Positions 26,430 through 34,607 of a stretch of 34,607 nucleotides of DNA are shown piece after piece. This stretch comes from an uncultured Pelagibacteraceae bacterium. GTDB taxonomy: Bacteria > Pseudomonadota > Alphaproteobacteria > Pelagibacterales > Pelagibacteraceae. The notes below the pieces were generated by a model. That model did no database searches and was not told the DNA's origin. It was given only the letters and a program-made list of their open reading frames with translations. A program made the position numbers and the translations under genes. Position 1 is the first letter of the stretch, and the number at the start of each line of letters is the position of its first letter. Location of the stretch: NCBI GenBank assembly GCA_902602655.1, contig CACKRM010000008.1, positions 1 through 34,607 of the forward strand. The letters are read 5' to 3'.

Positions 26430-28385
26430 ATGAAAGTTCCAGTTCTAATACCTAAAATTTTTAACCACCCTTTTACTTATGAGTCAGGTGCAATTCAAAG
26501 ATTAGAAACTGGAGAAATTGTAACCGTACCATTCGGTAAGAAAACAGAAATAGGAGTTGTTTGGGATAAATTACAAACTACGTCAAAAAAAATAGCCTTA
26601 AAGAAAATAGAAAATAAAATCGGAAACTATTCAATAAATCTTAAACTCATCAAATTTATCAATTGGTTTTCATTATATAATTTAGCCCCAAGAGGAATGG
26701 TATTAAAAATGTGTCTTGGAAATAAGAAAAACATATTAAACAAGCAAGACGAAAAAACTAAAAATATTTTTCAAGCTAAAAGAAATTTTTATTTAAATCC
26801 TGAACAAAAAAAATCCCTTTTGGAACTAAAAAAATTTGATAAAAAATTTAAAGTTTCTGTTTTACAAGGGGTAACTGGTTCAGGTAAAACTATAGTTTAC
26901 TTTGAAAAAATTAAAGAAATTATTAATAAAAAAGAGCAGGCACTAATATTATTACCAGAAATTTTTTTAACAAAACAGTTTGAAGCAAGATTTAAAGAAT
27001 TTTTTGGATTTAATCCAGCAATATGGCATTCAAAAATATCACAAAAACAAAAAAGTATAATTTGGCAAAATGTAATTAAAAATAAAATTAGTTTGGTAAT
27101 TGGCGCTAGATCTTCATTATTTTTGCCTTTTAAAAAACTCGGTTTAATAATAGTAGATGAAGAAAATGACACTTCATACAAACAAGATGAGGGTCTTATT
27201 TATAACGCAAGAGACATGGCAATATCTCGTGCTTCGTTTGAAAACGTTCCTATTTATTTAGTTTCATCCATTCCATCTTTAGAGACATTTAATCATATTA
27301 ATAATAAAAAATATAATCATACTCAAATTAAGACAAGATTTAAAAACTTTCCTCTACCAAAAACAAAAGTTGTGAATATCAATTTATCTAATAAAAAAAA
27401 GAATATATTTATTGCTGACGAAACAATAGAGTTAGTTAAAAAATTTTTAGATAAAAAAGAACAAGTTTTATTTTTTTTAAACAGAAGAGGATATGCACCT
27501 TTTCTAATTTGTAGAAAATGTGGATATAAACACTCTTGTCATAGATGCTCAATTTATCTGACTTACCACAAGAGTATTAATAAACTTATTTGCCATTATT
27601 GCGGCCTTAAAACAAATGTAGAAAAAAAATGTAAAGAAAAAAATTCGTGTGATTTTTATATGTACGGTCCTGGTGTAGAGAAAATTTTCGATGAATTAAA
27701 AAAAATATTTCCGAAAAAAGTTATAAAAATATTTTCTAGTGATTTTTTAAAAAAAACAGATGAAACAAAAGATATTTTAAAACAAATAGAAAATAATGAG
27801 ATCAATATAATTGTTGGAACTCAAATGATTTCTAAAGGTTTTAATTTCCCAAAATTAAATTGCGTAGTAGTAGTTGATGCTGATTTTTCAGGAAAAGGTT
27901 ATGATTTAAGGACAACAGAAAAAAATATTCAACTATACAATCAACTTAGCGGTAGAGCTGGTAGATTTTCAAATGAGTCATTAATAATCTATCAAACCGA
28001 AAATCCTTCAGACTCAACTTTAGAGAATTTAATAAAAAATAATCAAGAGAAATTTTTTAAAAAAGAACTCGCAATAAGACGTAAAAATAAACTTCCTCCT
28101 TTTAATCGACTCATTGCTTTGATAGTTTCTTCGGATTCAGATACGGATAGTTTTAGAGCAGCTCAAGAAATTAAAAAAAAAATTATTTCCCAATGTGATT
28201 TTGATGTTATGGGTCCGGTAAACTCACCTATATTTAAAATTAAGAAAAAGTACAGAACTAGATTGTTGCTTAGATCTAAAAATGAAGACCTTATTCAGAA
28301 CAAACTTAGTAAAGTTTTGCAAAATCTGTGCATATCTAAAAAAATTAAACTTACAGTTGATGTTGATCCAATTAATTTCAGTTAA
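26430..28385 (+). CDS. priA: primosomal replication restart helicase PriA
   Basis: PriA recognises stalled forks and loads the replicative helicase; it is a 3'-5' SF2 helicase. Seen in order: the N-terminal 3'-DNA-binding domain (VPVLIPKIFNHPFTYE onward), a shortened winged-helix region, Walker A GVTGSGKT (147-154), Walker B variant VDEENDTSYKQ (243-246 DEEN where the family has DEEH), zinc-binding cysteines in CRKC, CHRC, CHYC and CKEKNSC (361-407), the RecA-2 motif GTQMISKGFNFP and QLSGRAGR, and the C-terminal domain. Length 651 is shorter than E. coli PriA (732). Motif III also deviates, with SSIPSLE where SATPSLE is usual. The ATG follows lpd by 29 AT-rich bases; no recognisable terminator lies between. 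Confidence 0.94.
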   Translation: MKVPVLIPKIFNHPFTYESGAIQRLETGEIVTVPFGKKTEIGVVWDKLQTTSKKIALKKIENKIGNYSINLKLIKFINWFSLYNLAPRGMVLKMCLGNKKNILNKQDEKTKNIFQAKRNFYLNPEQKKSLLELKKFDKKFKVSVLQGVTGSGKTIVYFEKIKEIINKKEQALILLPEIFLTKQFEARFKEFFGFNPAIWHSKISQKQKSIIWQNVIKNKISLVIGARSSLFLPFKKLGLIIVDEENDTSYKQDEGLIYNARDMAISRASFENVPIYLVSSIPSLETFNHINNKKYNHTQIKTRFKNFPLPKTKVVNINLSNKKKNIFIADETIELVKKFLDKKEQVLFFLNRRGYAPFLICRKCGYKHSCHRCSIYLTYHKSINKLICHYCGLKTNVEKKCKEKNSCDFYMYGPGVEKIFDELKKIFPKKVIKIFSSDFLKKTDETKDILKQIENNEINIIVGTQMISKGFNFPKLNCVVVVDADFSGKGYDLRTTEKNIQLYNQLSGRAGRFSNESLIIYQTENPSDSTLENLIKNNQEKFFKKELAIRRKNKLPPFNRLIALIVSSDSDTDSFRAAQEIKKKIISQCDFDVMGPVNSPIFKIKKKYRTRLLLRSKNEDLIQNKLSKVLQNLCISKKIKLTVDVDPINFS

Positions 28386-28461
28386 AGGGGACAAACAAAG
28401 CATCTTGAACAGAATATTTTCTTATGATACGAAACTTCATTAATTCTTAAAACTAATACCT

Positions 28462-28467
28462 AAAGGA
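28462..28467 (+). promoter_or_regulatory. ribosome binding site for atpH
   Basis: AAAGGA lies 6 bases before the TTG at 28474. It is one of the few Shine-Dalgarno-like sequences in the window and supports the TTG as the true atpH start, since the next in-frame ATG is about 70 codons inside the protein. Confidence 0.6.
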
Positions 28468-28473
28468 TAAAAC

Positions 28474-29031
28474 TTGAGTTCAAATAAATCTTTTTCATCA
28501 GAAACTTCGGATAGGTATGCCCTGGCTCTTTTTGGATTGGCTAAAGAGAACTCGGAGTTAGAAACAGTAGAGAAAAATGTGAAAGATCTTAGCGAGGTTT
28601 ATCAAAAAAATAAAGACCTAGGTAACTTTGTGACTAATCCTACGAGAAGTTTTGAAGAACATTTTCAAGTTATAAATAAGTTAAATGAACTAATGGATTT
28701 TTCACCTACTTTTGTAAAATTTTTATCCATTTTAGTTGTAAAGAGAAGAATTTTCTTTTTAAATAAAATATTAACAAGTTATCTCAAACTTAACTTAAAA
28801 AACAAAGGTGAATTGAATGCGACTCTTATTTCATCAAAAAAATTAAGTCCTGAAGAATTAAAAAATTTAAGTGATGATTTATCAAAAACCCTTAATTCAA
28901 ATATAAGCTTGAACTACTCAGTAGATGAAAATCTTATCGGTGGTTTAAAAATACAAATTGGAAGTTTGATGATTGATACTTCAATCAAGAATTCACTTAA
29001 AAAATATGAAAATTTAATGCTGGAAATCTAA
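28474..29031 (+). CDS. atpH: ATP synthase F1 delta subunit
   Basis: The delta subunit connects F1 to the peripheral stalk (b subunits) of F0. The 185-residue protein shows the OSCP/delta pattern: [14 protein letters not shown] near the N-terminus (helix 1), the [16 protein letters not shown] region, [20 protein letters not shown] in the middle, and the C-terminal [29 protein letters not shown]. The start is TTG at 28474, supported by an AAAGGA six bases upstream. It begins the atpHAGDC operon, typical of alphaproteobacteria, whose F0 genes lie elsewhere. The 88-base gap after priA contains a -10-like TATGAT (28423-28428) but no matching -35. Confidence 0.95.
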   Translation: MSSNKSFSSETSDRYALALFGLAKENSELETVEKNVKDLSEVYQKNKDLGNFVTNPTRSFEEHFQVINKLNELMDFSPTFVKFLSILVVKRRIFFLNKILTSYLKLNLKNKGELNATLISSKKLSPEELKNLSDDLSKTLNSNISLNYSVDENLIGGLKIQIGSLMIDTSIKNSLKKYENLMLEI

Positions 29032-29033
29032 AA

Positions 29034-30564
29034 ATGTCAATTAATCCCTCAGAAGTTACAAAGTTATTAAAAGAACAGATTAAAAATTTCGGAAAAAAAG
29101 CTGAAATATCTGAAGTTGGAAAAATTCTTTCAGTTGGTGATGGTATAGCTAGAGTTTATGGGCTTGACAATGTGCAAGCAGGAGAAATGGTAGAATTTGA
29201 TGATGGCTCAAAAGGAATGGCGTTAAATTTAGAAAGTGATAACGTGGGTGTTGTTATTTTTGGAGATGATAGAAAAATTAAAGAGGGTGATACCGTAAAA
29301 AGAACAGGATCAATTGTTGATGTCCCTGTAGGTAAAGAACTTTTAGGACGAGTAGTAGATGGCTTGGGTAATCCTATTGATGGTAAATCAAAATTAAGTG
29401 ACAAGGTTAAAAGAAAAAGAGTTGAAGTAAAAGCTCCAGGTATAATACCAAGACAGTCCGTAAGTGAGCCTATGCAAACTGGTTTAAAGGCAATTGATAG
29501 TTTGATACCTGTAGGAAGAGGACAAAGAGAGCTAATTATTGGTGACAGGCAAACAGGAAAAACAGCTGTTGCTGTTGATACAATAATTAATCAAAAACAA
29601 ATCAACGAGTCAGACGATGAAAAGAAAAAACTTTATTGTGTTTACGTAGCAATTGGACAAAAAAGATCAACGGTTGCCCAAATTGTTAAAACTTTAGAAG
29701 ACGCAGGTGCTATGAAATATACTACAGTGGTAGCTGCTACTGCCTCAGATTCTGCACCGTTGCAATTTTTAGCTCCTTATACTGGCTGTACAATAGGAGA
29801 ATATTTTCGTGACAACGGTATGCACGCGCTGATTATTTATGACGATTTATCAAAACAAGCTGTAGCCTATAGACAAATGTCACTTTTATTAAGAAGACCT
29901 CCTGGCAGGGAAGCATATCCCGGAGACGTTTTTTACTTGCACAGCAGACTATTAGAGAGAGCAGCAAAACTAAGTGATGCAAATGGAGGAGGATCTCTCA
30001 CAGCGTTGCCTATAATTGAGACACAAGCAGGAGATGTTTCTGCTTATATTCCGACAAATGTAATATCAATTACTGATGGTCAAATATTTTTAGAAACTGA
30101 ACTTTTTAACCAAGGAGTTAGACCAGCTGTAAATGTAGGCCTATCAGTCTCTAGAGTTGGATCAGCCGCCCAAACAAAAGCTATGAAAAAAGTAGCTGGT
30201 TCAATCAAACTTGAATTAGCACAATATAGAGAAATGGCCGCTTTTGCACAATTTGGGTCTGATCTTGACGCAGCAACACAAAAACTTTTGAACAGAGGAT
30301 CAAGACTAACTGAAATTTTGAAACAGAATCAATACTCCCCTTTAACAATGGCTGAACAAGTTATTTCTGTTTTTTCTGGGGTCAAAGGTTTTTTAGATAA
30401 TCTCTCATTAGAGAAAATTAAAGATTTTGAAAAGGGATTAATTGAAAAAATAAAATCAGAGAAATCTGAAATACTTGAGACAATTCAGTCAACTGGAAAA
30501 TTAGAAGATGATGTAGAACAAAAACTTATCGAAATTATCAAAGAATATAAGGAGAGCATGAACA

Positions 30565-30572
<8 letters not shown>
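29034..30572 (+). CDS. atpA: ATP synthase F1 alpha subunit
   Basis: The alpha subunit forms the non-catalytic nucleotide sites of the F1 hexamer. Evidence includes the Walker A GDRQTGKT (170-177), [18 protein letters not shown], the [20 protein letters not shown] block with Walker B, the signature [21 protein letters not shown] and the arginine-finger region [18 protein letters not shown]. Length 512 is standard. It starts 2 bases after atpH and its end overlaps atpG by 8 bases, so the stoichiometric subunits are probably translationally coupled. Confidence 0.98.
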
Positions 30573-32874
<2,302 letters not shown>

Positions 32875-32875
<1 letters not shown>

Positions 32876-33267
32876 TGTCAGAAGTTTTTAATTTAGAAAT
32901 AATTAGTCCAGAAAAAACAATAATGAAATCTGAGGTTTTACAGGTTTCTTTACCAGGTTTTGAGGGAGAAATGACAATTTTAAAGGACCATATCTCTTTA
33001 ATAACTTTTCTTCGTCCTGGCATAATTGAGGTAGAAGGTAATCAAACAAAGGAAAAATTTTTTGCTGAAGGTGGAACTGTTGAGTTTAAAAATAATAATC
33101 TTTTAATACTATCTTCTTTAATTTTAAATCTAAAGGATTTAAGACAAGATTATACGCAAAAAATGATTGAGCAAGCTAAGGAAGATCTCTCTAAAAGTAC
33201 CTTTAATGATAAAGAAAAATATTTACTAGCTTATAAAATCGACACTCTTGAAAAACTTAAGGTATAG
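32875..33267 (+). CDS. atpC: ATP synthase F1 epsilon subunit
   Basis: The epsilon subunit is part of the rotor and inhibits ATP hydrolysis. The N-terminal beta-sandwich shows FNLEIISPEKTIMKSEVLQV and LPGFEGEMTILKDHISLIT (about 3-45), and a C-terminal helical part is present (about 90-130), including KMIEQAKEDL. Length 130 is usual. It overlaps atpD by one base and overlaps the 3' end of rppH, on the opposite strand, by 11 bases. Confidence 0.95.
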
Positions 33268-33275
33268 TTTTTTTT
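33251..33275. terminator. weak bidirectional terminator-like hairpin at the atpC/rppH junction
   Basis: AAAAACT (33251-33257) pairs with AGTTTTT (33266-33272) around an 8-base loop, and T residues continue to 33275. It covers the two opposing stop codons. The A-tract 5' and T-tract 3' could serve both strands. The stem is nearly all A-T, so it is weak and could be chance in such AT-rich DNA. Confidence 0.3.
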
Positions 33276-33727
33276 AACTCAAATAAAATCTTTTCGTAAA
33301 CGTTTTTTTTAAAATCAACAATAACATTTGGCAGTTCGTCAATTTCTATCCATTTCCATTCAAAAAACTCTGGCTTTCCTGCTTTAAGGTTTATTTCATT
33401 ATCTTCACCTAGAAATCTTACAATAAACCATTTTTGCTTTTGTCCCTTAAATTTTCCTTTCCAAATTATTCCAATTAAATTTTTTGGCAAATTGTATGTT
33501 AACCAGTAATCTAACTCTTTTTCTATTTTTATGTTTTTAATACCTGTTTCTTCAAATAATTCTCTCTTCATTGCTTTAACAAGAGATTCATTTTTGTTAA
33601 CACCGCCCTGTGGCATTTGCCATTTATTATTTGGATTATCTATCCTTTTACCAACAAAAACTTTATTATTTTTATTTAAGACTACTATTCCTACTCCAAT
33701 TCTTAGAGGTAAATCTTTATTTTGCAT
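33257..33727 (-). CDS. rppH: RNA pyrophosphohydrolase, Nudix family
   Basis: RppH removes pyrophosphate from the 5' end of mRNA and starts RNase E-dependent decay; older names for alphaproteobacterial members are IalA/NudH. The Nudix box is complete at residues 41-63 (GGVNKNESLVKAMKRELFEETGI, matching Gx5Ex7REUxEExGU), preceded by KRIDNPNNKWQMPQ. The WQMPQGG context and the following YWLTYNLP are typical of RppH. Length 156 fits. It begins 3 bases after the upstream protease stop, so it is the second gene of a ctpA-rppH unit. Its 3' end overlaps atpC by 11 bases in convergent orientation. Confidence 0.92.
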   Translation of the reverse strand: MQNKDLPLRIGVGIVVLNKNNKVFVGKRIDNPNNKWQMPQGGVNKNESLVKAMKRELFEETGIKNIKIEKELDYWLTYNLPKNLIGIIWKGKFKGQKQKWFIVRFLGEDNEINLKAGKPEFFEWKWIEIDELPNVIVDFKKNVYEKILFELKKTIP

Positions 33728-33730
33728 TAT

Positions 33731-34606
33731 CTAAGAATTGAATAAATTTATCGCGTAGTTTAATTGATTATCAGTTTCAGAATCAATTTTAAAATTTTCG
33801 CCACTTTCTTCTACCAAGATATCAGGTGTAACACCTACTTCTGAAATTGATTTACCTGAGGGTAAATAATATTTTGAAATTGTTAATCTCATACCACCTC
33901 CATTTCGTAAGGGGATAATTGATTGCACTGAACCTTTTCCATAAGTGGCTTCTCCCAAAATGATTGCTCTTTTATGATCTTTTAGAGCGCCAGCTAAAAT
34001 TTCTGATGCTGAAGCCGAACCATTATTTGTTATTACAATAATAGGCTTACCATTAATTTCATCTCCTGTTCTTGCAAAAAATTTTCTTGTTTCAATTATT
34101 TTTCTTCCTTTTGTAGATACAATCTCACCATCATCTAAGAAAAAATCTGTTATGCTAATAGCTGTAGTTAATAAACCACCAGGATTATTTCTTACATCAA
34201 TAATATATCCAACTGGTTTTTCCTTTTTTTCAAACACCTTTATCTCTTTTGATAATTGTTTATCACTATTTTCATTAAAAGATTTTAATCTTAGGTATGC
34301 AATTTTTTTTTGTTTTTTTATAATTTTAGCCTCGACTGATTTAACTTCAATAATTTGTCTCTTAATATTAAATTCTAGTGGTTTTTTTTTACCTTTTCTT
34401 CTAACAGTTAATTTAATACTAGTACCAACTGGTCCTCGCATCAACTTCACAGCTTCTAACAATGTTTTCCCCTGAACTTGATGATTATCAATTTTTACAA
34501 TGTAATCACCTGACTTTATTCCTGCATTTGCAGCTGGCGTGTCCGCAATTGGTGAAATAACTTTTACAACTCCAGCTTCCATACCTATTTCAATACCCAG
34601 TCCTCC
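33731..34606 (-). CDS. ctpA: C-terminal processing peptidase (S41 family), 5' partial
   Basis: This is a carboxyl-terminal processing protease of the S41 family, usually exported to the periplasm. The visible part contains the PDZ domain (GGLGIEIGME at the edge, then SPIADTPAANAGIKSGDYIVKID) and the protease domain with DVRNNPGGLL and the Ser-Lys dyad. Numbering from the internal Met at 34582, these are S191 (NNGSASASEILAGAL) and K216 (TYGKGSVQ), 25 apart as in plant D1 protease (S372/K397). The reading frame is open to base 34606 and encodes family-typical GGLGIEIG, so the real start and signal peptide lie beyond the right edge. The C-terminus is complete. rppH follows after 3 bases. Confidence 0.93.
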   Translation of the reverse strand, partial: GGLGIEIGMEAGVVKVISPIADTPAANAGIKSGDYIVKIDNHQVQGKTLLEAVKLMRGPVGTSIKLTVRRKGKKKPLEFNIKRQIIEVKSVEAKIIKKQKKIAYLRLKSFNENSDKQLSKEIKVFEKKEKPVGYIIDVRNNPGGLLTTAISITDFFLDDGEIVSTKGRKIIETRKFFARTGDEINGKPIIVITNNGSASASEILAGALKDHKRAIILGEATYGKGSVQSIIPLRNGGGMRLTISKYYLPSGKSISEVGVTPDILVEESGENFKIDSETDNQLNYAINLFNS

Positions 34607-34607
34607 A

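Noticed and set aside
28405-28428. Promoter for atpH using TTGAAC and TATGAT
   Set aside because: The boxes are 12 bases apart, too close for a sigma-70 promoter; a promoter is expected in this gap but cannot be placed.
28386-28473. Riboswitch or small RNA in the priA-atpH gap
   Set aside because: 88 AT-rich bases without a stable stem or a known aptamer consensus.

Overview
The window looks like a streamlined, very AT-rich alphaproteobacterium, most likely a SAR11-type organism (Candidatus Pelagibacter or a close relative). The evidence is the Lys/Asn/Ile/Phe-rich proteins, intergenic gaps of 0-113 bases with many overlapping genes, the sdhCDAB plus mdh-suc TCA block, and an F1 ATP synthase operon (atpHAGDC) without F0 genes. 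This assignment comes from gene content and style; no phylogeny was run. I saw no rRNA, tRNA, CRISPR array, insertion sequence or integrase, and no gene-free stretch longer than 113 bases.

Layout. (1) 1-5305, + strand: end of trmD, rplS, then leucine biosynthesis leuC-leuD-leuB and asd. (2) 5310-11057, + strand: sdhC-sdhD-sdhA-sdhB, mmsA and mdh. (3) 11059-18563: an eight-gene accessory block of alternating orientation. It holds a multi-pass glycosyltransferase-like protein (+), a GT2 polyprenyl-phosphate-type glycosyltransferase and a small methyltransferase (-), a GMC-like flavoprotein overlapping a DegT-family aminotransferase (+), and a second GT-C-like membrane glycosyltransferase with a small single-span partner (-). 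(4) 18677-26400, + strand: sucC-sucD-sucA-sucB-lpd. (5) 26430-28385: priA. (6) 28474-33267: atpH-atpA-atpG-atpD-atpC. (7) 33257-34606, - strand: a CtpA-type protease, cut by the right edge, followed by rppH; rppH overlaps atpC tail to tail.

How it works together. The + strand genes on both sides of the block cover the TCA segment from 2-oxoglutarate to oxaloacetate: SucAB-Lpd, SucCD, SdhCDAB and Mdh, with fumarase absent from the window. MmsA feeds propionyl- or acetyl-CoA. The accessory block separates mdh from sucC and has the parts list of a surface-glycan or lipid-linked amino-sugar pathway: oxidise, transaminate, methylate, load on a polyprenyl carrier, transfer. The most interesting points are this block, in which the flavoprotein and the aminotransferase both carry hydrophobic insertions; an SdhD with no histidine in its membrane spans, so no canonical haem b ligand; a DEEN instead of DEEH helicase motif in PriA; and a three-fold PLVL-like motif in the SucB linker.
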